From: Hypsibius dujardini
Lineage: Eukaryota > Tardigrada > Eutardigrada > Parachela > Hypsibiidae
Direction: 5' to 3'
Length of the DNA stretch: 20,590 nt
Assembly: GCA_001579985.1 (NCBI GenBank)
Contig: LRSR01004847.1
Location: 1 to 20,590 of the forward strand
The number at the start of each line of letters is the position of its first letter. Position 1 is the first letter of the stretch. A program made the translations under genes and the position numbers. A model generated the notes under the pieces. The model did no database searches. It saw nothing but the letters and a program-made list of their open reading frames with translations, and was not told the origin of the DNA. Shown piece after piece: positions 10,701 through 20,514 of this stretch.

Positions 10701-13581
10701 ATACCATTTTCTTATAATTTTAAGATTCGTATGTGTATGCATAGTTTTTATATTAAAAATTGAAAATCGTACTTGGTTCCAAAATGGGAGAATTTCATAC
10801 GCAATGTTTTCCAAATCAAACTCAGACTTAGAGTATCTTCTACAAATTGAATTATTCTTTTAGGGAGGACTATGGGACGACCCGGTTTGCCAGCGGAGGA
10901 CGCGGTGTTGGCTGTGACCGCTACGAAGGCCGAGATGGCGTCGATCAAATCGCTGGCTAGTTTGATGGAAAACTCAATGCAGCTGCTGCGGCTGTGGGAC
11001 TACCTGATAAAAGAGGGTCTGACGCAGGTGCTGGACTATGTGATGAAGGTCTTCACGAAGGAAACACTGGTAGCCTTGACGTTTTCGGATTTGTTGGTGG
11101 ATGCGACCGGAAAGATGGTGGTGGATTCCGTGATTAAGGCAATTCACCAGCGGTACGTGGACGAGGGCACGGATACGGAGAGCGTTTTACGGGTCAGCTC
11201 GTATCTGCAGGAGTTGTGCCCGAAGTTGTTCGACAATGATGATGCCGTGACCATGAAGGTAAGAATTAGAGTTGTGTTAGTGTTAGCAGTAGCAAGTACG
11301 GAAGGAAATTGATGCCATCATAGGTGCTCACGATGATCGACAAAGCCAAGCAGAACGGTGACGCGGCAGGCTCCTCTGCAATGTTAGAGCATGCCTTGAA
11401 CCTGATAAGGCCGAACGCTACTATTTTTGGGCTCAGGGAAATTCTGGATCGGCTGACCGAAAAAGGCTTTTACGAGGCGGCGGTGGAACTGTGTGGACTG
11501 GCAGCACTTCAGTCGGACCCTCAGAACTACGCCGTACGGTTTGCAATCGACCGCGAAACACCGAACGATCTGGTAGGCAGAACGGCCGTCGAGCAGCGAT
11601 ATCGATATTACGAAATGATCACGAAGAGTTTGTCGGATTTGGAAACTCTGGCTTCTTCTCGAGGTGTCGCGACACAGCCAGGTAAGTGATTTGTGAGTAG
11701 ATAGACTCCGTCGTAGACGCACCGCCAGATTACCAGTCGGGAATTGAATGTATCTGTCAATTATCGAATAGCTTCAAGCGTTAATTTCGTGATGAAGCCT
11801 TCGGATGCTCGAATGAAACTGGAAGCTGTCCTGGACTGGATTTACACTCATTCCTCCGACGTCCTCCTGCATTTCCATGTATTTGAGTGGTCGTTCACGG
11901 TTTGTGATCGTTACGCCACGGCCAGCAACTCTCCTTACCTCAAGGACTACCTTCTCCGCAAGCTGGCCAGCCTCGGGCCATCGGATGTGGATGCCTACGT
12001 TCGCTTTCTGAAGTTGCTGGCGGAATGTGCCGAGCGGCTGTCGGACAAATGGACAGCGGCGCAGGCGCTTTCGAGACTTGCACTTCATGAAGTCGCACAG
12101 ATTGCCATCACCGAACGCGTGGAATACCTGTCGCGGTGTGAATTGCTATGTCAGACGCTAAAGCTTCACAACGGCAATGGAGAGCTGAGTGAATTTGTCA
12201 GCAACGTCCGGATACATTTCACTGTATGAATTTACCTGCCTACTTGACTGATTATTGAATTGAATTTCAATTGGTTGATAAATTCGTGGACTGAATTAGC
12301 ACTCTTTGAGTGATTTATTGCCCCAATATGCAGTGTATTCTTTTCCAGCTTGCGAATGTTCAAAAGGACATCTACACGTATGTGGAGGAAAAGAGCTTGG
12401 GCGTGGTCGCTACTCCGGATACTTTAGCACGACTTACTTTCGACCTCTTGGACGCGATGAAGGTTAGAACAAAGTTTGGAGCCGTATTTCCTTTTCCCGT
12501 TTTTGCTCAGACTTTGATTCGTACCTCGCAATTCTTAGCTTTTCACGCTGACGACCGAGATCAATGCGCCGCAGTGGACACTAGTGATCTTGAGCGTGTG
12601 TGGGGAACCTCCGAATACCAAAGTGATTGTCTCCCAATGGGGCAAATTTCTTGCGAACGGTAAGAGTTGGCGCCATGGATAATACATGCAGTCAGCAGAC
12701 AATTCTTACAATATTTTAGTCTTGGACTATGCTGGAAAGAAGAACCTACGGCGTGATGCGCGGGTGTCCCTTATTACCACGGAAATTACGAAAATTCGGT
12801 CCCATCTCTCTCCGGCTGACCAGTATTGCGCCCTCGGTGAGTATTGGCTTGTGTCCCGCCCCCCTCCATCTTGCCAGACTATGTTCCGGTCGAGGAGTAA
12901 TCACCGGGCATATGTTTCTGTTGTGGTTGTAGACTCGATGGTGGAAGGTTTCGAGGCCAGATATGTGACCGTCGACAGTCTCGCTCGGAATGATCCTGCG
13001 TTTCCTCTGGATTGTATTGTCAACGGTCTGGGAGTGGAGATTTTTGCAGTTGTGGACGTGTACCGAAGGCTTTTCGAGAAATACACTGCAGACGTAAGTG
13101 TTCCGTGGAGTTTTTCCGGCTGATGCATGTCTAGTACGGCACATTGTAGTGCACTCCATCGGAGATGTATCAGTTGCTTTTTAGTACACAAAACATGTTG
13201 CTGTCTGTAAAGTAAACAAATTATTCAGTATTTGCACTTGAATCCCTTGCAGCCGACCTTAGCTCCGCATCTGCTCCGTGTCCACATGGCTCTCGTGAAC
13301 ACTCTCCTTGAAGATAACAGTGGTGGACGCCAGAAGCTGCCGAAAGAACGAAGGTGTGGCGGAAGTTTTTACCGGATTGACACTGGATTCGCTGTTCCGT
13401 TTTGTCGCTGAGGTTTGTTCGATATCTTTGCAGACGGCTTCTTCTCTCCAGTTACGCTCGGACGTTGGACGGATACCTGCGCACCGCCATGCGGCAACAG
13501 CTGGCTGATGATGACATTTTGGCCGAACTTCAGCAAACTTCCCAACGCCTGGCAGGTCTCACTGCCAGCGGTCGCCTGTGA
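7714..13581 (+). CDS. NUP155: Nuclear pore complex protein Nup155
   Basis: Inner-ring scaffold nucleoporin: N-terminal beta-propeller plus long alpha-solenoid, anchoring the pore to the nuclear membrane. Fourteen exons: 7714-8236, 8489-8830, 8885-9264, 9386-9922, 10037-10628, 10864-11258, 11324-11681, 11772-12223, 12349-12462, 12511-12622, 12720-12836, 12933-13093, 13253-13353 and 13452-13581. All joins are in phase, 1437 aa (human 1391). Recognition blocks: propeller GCFPELSMVYAFIETKLYVW, the GRVFLGGMEGHVSEL strand, VDLYDLGVDGTAGT, SAGLRLYFS and GHIRFPPG. Solenoid blocks: CLALHLACITTSGEICRMAT, FYEAAVELCGLAALQSDP, RVEYLSRCELL, then VDVYRRLFEKY near the C-terminus. The start is the ATG in a GCCGCCATG context; an in-frame ATG lies at 7606. 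The first ~190 residues form a Ser/Pro-rich, probably disordered extension. Uncertain joins: exon 2 may end at 8782, and exons 10-11 (12622/12720) are less conserved. Confidence 0.93.
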
Positions 13582-13898
13582 ATGACTATGCTTCGTGGCA
13601 TCGTAAGGAGGAGGACCAGCTGGGATTTTACAAAGCTTTCAGATGCCTGATTCCTTAACCTGAGCGCTTTATCAACTGTTCGGAAGAAAGGTTCTTTCGA
13701 ATTGAGCGGCTCTAGCTTTTGTTCTTTCGGGCCTCACTTGGGTTGAAATCAGCACTTTTGGTTGGATTTTATGGATATTCCTTTTTTATGAAACCATGTG
13801 CTATCGAAATTCTGTCTCCATCAGGACGAGTTAGTCTTTTTAAACTATTTGGGAGTGTAAGTGATCATTCATATATGATATAGCAGACCAACTTACTG

Positions 13899-14381
13899 TA
13901 CGAGGTAGAACTCCCAGTACGAGTACTGCTCAAGTTAGGAAATGAGTACCAAGCAAACGCTTTGGGTTGAATCACTACATGGGTTGAATCAGTCGGGTGG
14001 CGGAGGGCGCCACGAGTGTAAATTGTAAACAACACTCATTCAGCTTCACACACACCGCCCGCGGCGCCCTCCGCCACCCGACTGATTCAACCTATGTAGT
14101 GATTCAACCCAGAGCGTTTGCCTGGTATAAATGTCGCGTTCGCACACTTTCCTCTCGTTGTTTGTCGATTCGAAAAATCAGCAATAAATCGGACAAACAT
14201 ATGTGACAATAATTTTGACAAAAATTTTGTGACAAAAATTAAAAATACGAATTTTTAAAAATGGAAGACGAAAAAGAAACCTTGTGGCTATGTTGATTGA
14301 TATACGTCACGATTTTGCCCTGTCGTGCGTACCATTTATGCCAAATCAAAACTTGCGCAGCACTGGGAGTTTTACCTCGTA
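13899..14381. repeat. Outer, decayed inverted repeat enclosing the hairpin
   Basis: A sequence at 13899-13936 (TACGAGGTAGAACTCCCAGT, then a short insertion, then CTGCTCAAGTT) recurs in inverted orientation at 14350-14381, as TACGAGGTAAAACTCCCAGT then GCTGCGCAAGTT on the minus strand. Identity is high apart from a 6-nt insertion and a few substitutions. Together with the inner hairpin this suggests a composite foldback or non-autonomous transposon of about 480 bp. No transposase frame is present. Confidence 0.65.
13948..14126. repeat. Near-perfect 64-bp inverted repeat with 51-nt loop (hairpin/cruciform)
   Basis: Arms 13948-14011 and 14063-14126 match at 61 of 64 positions. Two of the three mismatches would be G-U pairs in RNA. 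Each arm carries two copies of GGTTGAATCA, about 17 nt apart, and a GC-rich GGGTGGCGGAGGGCGCC end next to the loop. The loop contains a small 6-bp stem (GAGTGT 14014-14019 with ACACTC 14032-14037). A TATAAAT sequence begins at the outer edge of the right arm (14126). No coding frame explains the conservation of the two arms. Confidence 0.9.
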
Positions 14382-15101
14382 TGCGCTTGTTCGTCATAAC
14401 GACAGTGGGATGGGATAGTCCCATAATCTAAAATGAACTTGTAAGAGAAGACATCTGGTCAATGCCACGTAGCTCTCAGCTTTTGGATCACGTGCTGGCT
14501 GCTATGTACCTCATTCTTTAATTTAATGCTTCAATCAAATGAAATAAGTTGATCTTCCCGTAGTTGATACAAGTTGAACTCATGTTTTGCTATTTCTTTA
14601 TCTTTCGGTCTTGTCCATTATCCTCAGACGGTTATCCTCATATCATGTTGTCGTTTCCGTGTCAATGATTCGTCCTTCTATGTAGTTTGCGCGTGACGTG
14701 ATGAACTCTGCACTCTCCAGTAGACTTTACCAAACCAGTTCGTCATTCCGACGGACAGTGCTAGAACTCGTACTTATCATTGTACGAACTCGTATTGTAC
14801 GGTACTCACAGCGTGTACTGTACATTGCCAGTGTTAATGAACGGTCCGAGATGAAGAAGAGCCAGCAAAGAAGACTGCGACGACACGGAAGTCGCAGATA
14901 CAGACAATCAAACATCTCCGAGCGATTTGAGCTGAGCGAATAAAGAAGTGAGATTCATGCCGTTCCACCTCATTTGAGAGGAGCTTGACACCTTTCTCAC
15001 CCGACTGCTGGTTGTCCGAACGCCGTCGTGTTGTCGTGCGGACCTCAGCGACTGCTCACAACAGCGTGGCAGTCCACACTCTTATCAGGGCAACGTTAAA
15101 A

Positions 15102-16133
15102 ATGGACAACCCGTTAATGCTCTTCTTCGTGTCCTGTTTCGGGATTTTTGTTGCTGGTAAGAAAAACGACCAAGACTTGGTCCTATGCGTTCGAATTTTA
15201 CGTGTAAATATCGAGGATGCAGTTATAAAAGTGTCGGTTTTTTCTTGCAGGTATATCCGCACAGTTTCCGCAGTCTCCCTACGGAGGTGGTGCGCCAGTA
15301 CAGGGCTACGGTGGCTCTCAACAGCAGCCATACGGAGCTCAGCAGCCCGCGTATGGCGCTGCCGGTGGAGCTCCAGATCCGGCATCCCGTAGCGGCTACG
15401 GCGGCGGTTACCCCAGCGGAGGCGGAAGTGGATACACCTACGGTCAAGGCAGCGGGGTGTACTTCAAAAAGCCCGTCCCGATTGATGAGAAACCCATATT
15501 CTTCCGGACGCCCTACTGGCTACCTAACATGTACTACGGACACTACGGGTGAGAAAGGCGTGAAATAATACGAGTTCCGTGTTGATCAGTGCCTTTGTCT
15601 GTTCGCCTTCGCGTCCGAATTGCTGTCTGTCAGACTAGGTTTTTGTTTGTCGGGATCTCACCGTGTCTGCCTGCATGCACAGACATTGTCTCTACATTGG
15701 TTGTCTGTGCCGACAAATGTCTGTGTTCTGCATGGGATTCCACAATCAGTCATCACCCGAATTTTGACTGGACGTTTTGCTTTTCAGCTACCCTTGGACC
15801 GAGTGGTTCGACGGTGGCCCGCGCTTCGTTGTACCCATCATGACGGCGTATCCCCATGGCGGCGGCGGCACGCAGACATATAATACCGGATATGGCGGCA
15901 ACACCGGCCAAGCTGGTTACCCGAATGGTGTAGCCCCGCCGGCGGCTGGCTCCTACCAAGGCGGTTATCCTGTCAGTAATAGCACGGCTGAGGCGGACGC
16001 CACAACAACGGTCGACCCGCTAAACGACGGATTCTCCTACTACAAGGGCGTTCCGATGTACCAGACTTACTACGAGAAGTACTTGGTCTTGAAAACGCAA
16101 TCGACCACGGTCGCACCGGCTGGCACATCGTGA
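15102..16133 (+). CDS. Secreted Gly/Tyr/Pro-rich protein, family unknown
   Basis: Not recognised as a known family. Exons are 15102-15156, 15251-15548 and 15788-16133 (phase-1 and phase-2 introns), giving 232 aa. A clear signal peptide (MDNPLMLFFVSCFGIFVAG then ISAQF, cleavage likely after Ala22) makes it extracellular. Next comes a Gly/Tyr/Gln/Pro-rich stretch (about 23-85) with repeats such as PYGGGAP, QQPYGAQQPAYG and SGYGGGYPSG. A non-repetitive, aromatic-rich core follows (about 92-135: FFRTPYWLPNMYYG, YPWTEWFDGGPRFVVP). A second GGGGTQTYNTGYGGN-type low-complexity segment comes next, then a C-terminal Tyr-rich piece with GFSYYKGVPMYQTYYEKY and a Thr/Ser tail. A single NST sequon is present. 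The composition recalls cuticle, glue or matrix proteins, but no named domain is visible and the role is inference. Splice sites are strong and the start follows AAAA. Confidence 0.82.
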
Positions 16134-16880
16134 GCGCTAGTCGCGGCAGTGTTTGTTCTCTCAGTTCTTGTTGCTTGGGCTAATTAATCTGCCTTGGGCA
16201 ATTTGACGAAACTGTGTGTAGATTTTTTTTCTCGACAGTTTTGGACACTTTTTGTTCCGCCTACGCAGAAGCGAGTTATATTCGTTCCGACCGACAAAAA
16301 CGATTGTTATAAATTTATAATGCCAACACGTAGGCAGAAAAATCAGAATAACATAGAGTTTGCAAACTGCTGTAGATGGATTGGGAAGACCCTAATTTTT
16401 TTCCTAATTTGATTAGTTCCTCGGGAAACCAGGTTTCTGACAAGATAATGAGTGAGTGTATGCCGTTTGGTGAGGAGTCATGTCTAGGCAGGCCGCGGCA
16501 TTGCTGCCTGTTCGGTATTCTCACACAGTACACAACATGACTTTAATAACAGGAAGCAACAATGGAAATTAACTAAAAAATTCCGTCCTCTGGCAAGGCT
16601 CGATCAACCCGCCGTTTAGCCTCCGGGAATATTACGTTCACATACGACATTCTTAGTGCCGATGAAGCAAAAAACTCAGAGTTTTCTGGCAAAAAAAGTG
16701 GCTGTGCTGTTTGTATGGGCCATCCATTTCTCGAAATAAAAGTAATCACTTTAATCTGGTCGCTCCTGCTGCGAACTGAAATGGAATCCTCCATCCTAAG
16801 AGAATAATTGTCTTTTCTTTGAGAAAAGTCTTAGTGTGTTATAGTGATATTTTTACCCTGTGAAATATGCTGCAAAGATC
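16134..16880. promoter_or_regulatory. 3' flank of the secreted-protein gene and upstream region of the Slo-type channel
   Basis: No gene is supported. An AATAAA lies at 16735-16740. Short open frames on both strands have no recognisable content. The channel's first coding exon begins at 16881, so its promoter and 5' UTR should lie in the right half. Confidence 0.4.
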
Positions 16881-17577
16881 ATGGTGACAAAGTTAGCCAA
16901 GTAAGTGGTGACAAGGGATTTGTAGAAAACTGTTTCAATGAGAAGTAAAAAATCAATCAATATGCTTGTCTTTACAGTTATGATGCACCATGTGTCGTCC
17001 TGGGAAAGGTCAGATAATATTCCTTCGTTCGATAATGTTAGCATTCCGTTAGTTCGTTTTGTCGTACATAGGATCGACTATGGTGGATCTTCCTGTTGTC
17101 AAGCTTATGTACCCCGTTCATCCTCGCGGCCCTGACGATGATAATAAGACTGATGATCCGGATACACCACAACCGGAAGTTCTTCGTCGACAGAAACGCC
17201 AAAATTGACAAGACAACAACGTTCACGTACTTTTACGAAGAATTTGAGGTGGAATGGGTAACGGCCATACGGGATGCAGCGGACACGCTTGTGTCCACTC
17301 GCTTCAGAGCAGGGCAAATCATGGTAAGTCTTCGGTGACCGAAATGTATAAATGTAAACCTCTCTGCAGTATTTGACGTTCCAGTCTTACAGGCTATAAC
17401 GTCTTTCGTTTTGAGCATGTGTTCTTTGATCATCTACTACAATACCGTCTCATTGTAAGTGCTCATTGGAAATAGCTTGTATGACATTAGCGATTAAAAA
17501 AGGCAGACAGCTAGCCAGACAGCTAGCCAGTCAAATTAACAGACAGATAGGTAAATAGATAGACAGACAGAAATGCC

Positions 17578-17613
<36 letters not shown>

Positions 17614-17639
17614 CACGCACATACAGACCGAAAAGCAAG

Positions 17640-17673
<34 letters not shown>

Positions 17674-20501
17674 AGCAGACACACACACACACACACATAC
17701 ACACACACACACTCACACACACACATACAGACAAACACACACAGACAAACACACAGATAAACAAAGGGACAGTCAGGCAAGTAGGTAGTCAGGCAAACGG
17801 GTAGGTACACATACATGATGGAATTAAAGATGGAGAGGCAAGTATCGTTACTACAATAATTACCGAACTAACTGCAATGGAGTACTTTTCTTTCCGGTAT
17901 CAAGTTTCATCAAAGATGTTGAGCAATGTCAACTCTTCACCAATAACGTCCACCAACAAGTTGACTTCGCCTTCAATGTGTTCTTCCTTTTGTATTATCT
18001 CCTTCGTGTAAGCCATAATTTTGAACGGATTCAGGCACTAAAAATGATTGGTCAACTTGTTATCACAGTTCGCGGCGGCGGAAGAAAAGATTACTTTTCT
18101 CTTCAACATTTGGTCTATCGTCGACTACTTTACCGTTCCGCCAGCGTTTGTCGGACTTGCGTTGGATCGGGATTGGATCGGCAAGTGATTGATCTGACAA
18201 CTTAAATTAATCTTTCGATCATTTATTCCTACGCGATTGTGATAACCGTTCATCGCTTGCCTATAGGGTTGAAATTCCTTCGTGTGCTTTACTTGCGCCG
18301 GATTCCGAATATTCTTTGGGCTCTGGGTGTAATGAATTCCCCGGCAAAAATCAAACTAACGCAGCTCGGCCTCACCTGGATTGCCATTTTACTGGCAGCT
18401 GGTGGCATGTTTCATTTGGTCAGTAATTAGTACATCGCGGATGTTGGTTGGCTAGTGCATTCTCACTGTGATTGATTAAGTATTATCTTCCAAATTAGTT
18501 CACTGACAATAAGATTTTTTCATATTTTAGAATAAAAATGACTTCTATGTCTAAACTACTTTCACCTACCCTTTATAACATTTTCGTCGGTTATATAGGT
18601 AGAAAATTCAGGCGATCCATTTTACCCTGACTATGACGGTCAACGCGTCACATATTGGGACTTTTGCTATTTCGCATTCGGGACGATGGCCACGTTGGGT
18701 TCCGCAGACATCAATGTCAAGACCATTCTTGGCAAGCTGACCAATGTTTTTCTGGTGTTTATTGTCCTGGTAAGTGGGACCTAATTTCGTTTGTCAGTTT
18801 GCGTTTGAACTATTCGCGTATTGAATCTTATTACTCACCCACATAGATGCTGATTGCTTTCGCTGTCCCGGAAGTTCTCGACCTTCTCGGCGAACGGGAA
18901 AAACACAATGGCTACCATCGAAAGGTCCACAACGAAAAGTAAATTACAAAGGGCTCTTTTTTGTAGCTTTTTTATGGATGCTGCATTGCTTGCTTTTGCA
19001 GACATGTGGTCATTTGTGGCTACATCACCTTCGACTCGGTGGCCGAGGTTTTTGCGGAATTCTTCCATCCCGATCGCGACATTCGGGATATTAAACTTAT
19101 TTGCCTGGATGAGTGCGTCCTGACAGTCCGACGAACCCTGAAATCTCCTCCATGCATGTCTGTTTTGTAGAGGAAGACCGAGTATGGACTTCGAAGCGTT
19201 CCTAAAAAAGTACAAGTTTCAAGTGGGCTACCTGAGAGGGCACATCATGAATCCCACCGACCTTCACCGGGCTAAGGTCCACGAAGCGGATGCTTGTAAG
19301 TTATTGCCAGATGATGCCCCGAGGGAGGACATAATTTCGCTATACATGTACATGTATATATACATTTATGGTTCTTCATTGTTGCAGGCCTGATCCTGGC
19401 TAACAAGACAACCAACAATGCCGAGACCGAAGACACCAACAACATCATGCGTGTACGTTCTACTGGAGTGTGTGTAGTCGATAGATGTCCTTGCCATGTC
19501 AGCTGATTATCAACCGGGTGTTTCCTAGGTGGTGGCCCTAAAGAACTACCACCCGAAGTTGCGGATCATCGTACAGCTGCTACAGTACCGCAGCAAGGTG
19601 GGCACCAAGGTCTTACTTGGTCAGTAGGCGCAAGGGTTCTTACGTGGGTCGTACTAAAATATTACAGTCGTACCTGACAAGTATCCCAAACTGGGACCCA
19701 TCTGTCGGGGACGACGTCATTTGCCTGCCGGAGATTAAACTCGGTCTACTAGCGCAGAACTGTGTCGCACCGGGGTTCGCCACCATGATGGCCAACATTT
19801 TTGCTGCGCGTGCCAGCAACCTTAGCGACGCGGTAAGCATTGCAAATCGACAGTCGCTATATTCCACTCCGACAGTTGTGGTTTGTGGTGTTCTCTACAC
19901 GTTGCTGCTTGAAAAACAATATTGTACGTCGTATTATTTTAGCTGCCTGATTGGCTGAACCAATACCTCAGCGGGTAAGGTCACTTAATCCGTCCATCTG
20001 TCTGTGGTCCTACGTCCAGTCACACTGTCAGCTGTGGTTGTGAATCTTTAGGGCCGGAATGGAAATGTACCCGCAGACGTTGAGCGACACATTTAGCGGT
20101 CTCAAATTTCACGAACTCGTAGAGTAAGTACGACCTTTTGTAAGTACTATCACGTGAACAGGACTCCGTTTATCATGTCTCTTTCTCCTCTACAGAATTT
20201 GCTATGAGAAACTGAACCTTCTGCTGCTGGCCGTCTCGAACGTCCCTGACGAGAATAGCTCCTTTTTCTCGCTCCAGTTTATACTGAACCCACCTGTCGG
20301 ATTCCGGATTCAAAAAGGCATGACGGGATGTTTCATCGCAGAAAGTGTCAACGATGCTCAGCGGTTAGTAAATCCGTTTGTAACAATATAACAATTTGTC
20401 AGCTAGAGAATCGCGCAACTTTTATAGTGTCTCTTACTACTGCCGGTTCTGCCATGACGACATAAAGACTCCGGACCTTATCAAACCCTGCGAATGTGAG
20501 G
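16881..20501 (+). CDS. slo: Slo1/BK-type calcium-activated potassium channel alpha subunit with non-canonical pore, 3'-truncated by window end
   Basis: Plasma-membrane voltage- and Ca2+-gated channel family. Eighteen in-phase coding exons: 16881-16900, 16978-17008, 17072-17323, 17393-17454, 17905-18007, 18069-18180, 18267-18418, 18599-18769, 18847-18938, 19002-19112, 19171-19295, 19388-19452, 19529-19597, 19668-19832, 19943-19974, 20052-20123, 20196-20363, 20428-20501. This gives 625 aa, about half of a usual BK; RCK2 and the Ca bowl lie beyond the window. Seen: YDAPC before S0 (DRLWWIFLLSS, about 18-43), S1 about 98-118, S2 DFAFNVFF with Asp142 and Arg156, S3 SIVDYFTVPP with Asp175, S4 GLKFLRVLYLRR (194-205), and HLVENSGDP before the pore. 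S6 ends VPEVLDLLG, and RCK1 starts at HVVICGYIT (333). RCK1 includes ADACLILANK and NIMRVVALKNYHPKLRI, then the CRFCH (606-610) linker motif. Odd: filter TLGSAD, no S6 diglycine, Tyr202 at the R213 position. Intron 6 is GC-AG. Splice sites are otherwise intact, so this is not an obvious pseudogene. Confidence 0.95.
17501..17765. repeat. (GACA)n and (CA)n microsatellite cluster in channel intron 4
   Basis: Runs of GACA/ACAG tetranucleotides (around 17577-17605 and 17638-17667) grade into CA dinucleotide tracts (about 17680-17750). The cluster occupies most of the 450-nt intron between the S1 exon and the S1-S2 linker exon. The long open frames read through it on both strands are repeat artefacts (TDRQ-type and CVCV-type peptides). 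Confidence 0.95.
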
Positions 20502-20514
20502 GTAAGTGACTCCC

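Larger units (their letters stand above)
13582..15101. other. Gene-free stretch between NUP155 and the Gly-rich gene
   Basis: It holds the NUP155 3' UTR, the large inverted-repeat element (annotated separately), an AT-rich patch around 14205-14260 with an ACAAAAATTTTGT palindrome, and the upstream region of the secreted-protein gene. An 81-codon open frame at 14698-14943 has an Arg/Ser-rich, structureless product and no neighbouring splice or family evidence, so it is not called. GTACGA/ACTCGTA words recur at 13898-13926 and 14765-14800. Confidence 0.5.

Noticed and set aside
12837-12932. Continuous reading through this stretch in NUP155
   Set aside because: The frame stays open, but removing it as a GTGAGT...TTGTAG intron (phase 1) joins blocks that align without a gap to Nup155 (CALDSMVEGFE), while the retained segment aligns to nothing.
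13964-14110. GGGTTGAATC words as tRNA B-boxes
   Set aside because: They lack the GGTTCRA core, and no cloverleaf or A-box is found; they are parts of the inverted repeat.
14698-14943. 81-codon Arg/Ser-rich open frame on the + strand, ending at an AATAAA
   Set aside because: No motif, no signal peptide, no splice partners; the composition looks like chance, and AATAAA overlaps its stop by coincidence.
17523-17816. Long Cys/Val/Leu open frame on the - strand and TDRQ frame on the + strand
   Set aside because: Both are products of the GACA and CA microsatellites inside a channel intron.
16881-20501. Channel gene as a decayed pseudogene because of the altered filter
   Set aside because: All 18 exons are in frame with consensus splice sites and strong family conservation outside the pore, which is not expected of a pseudogene.
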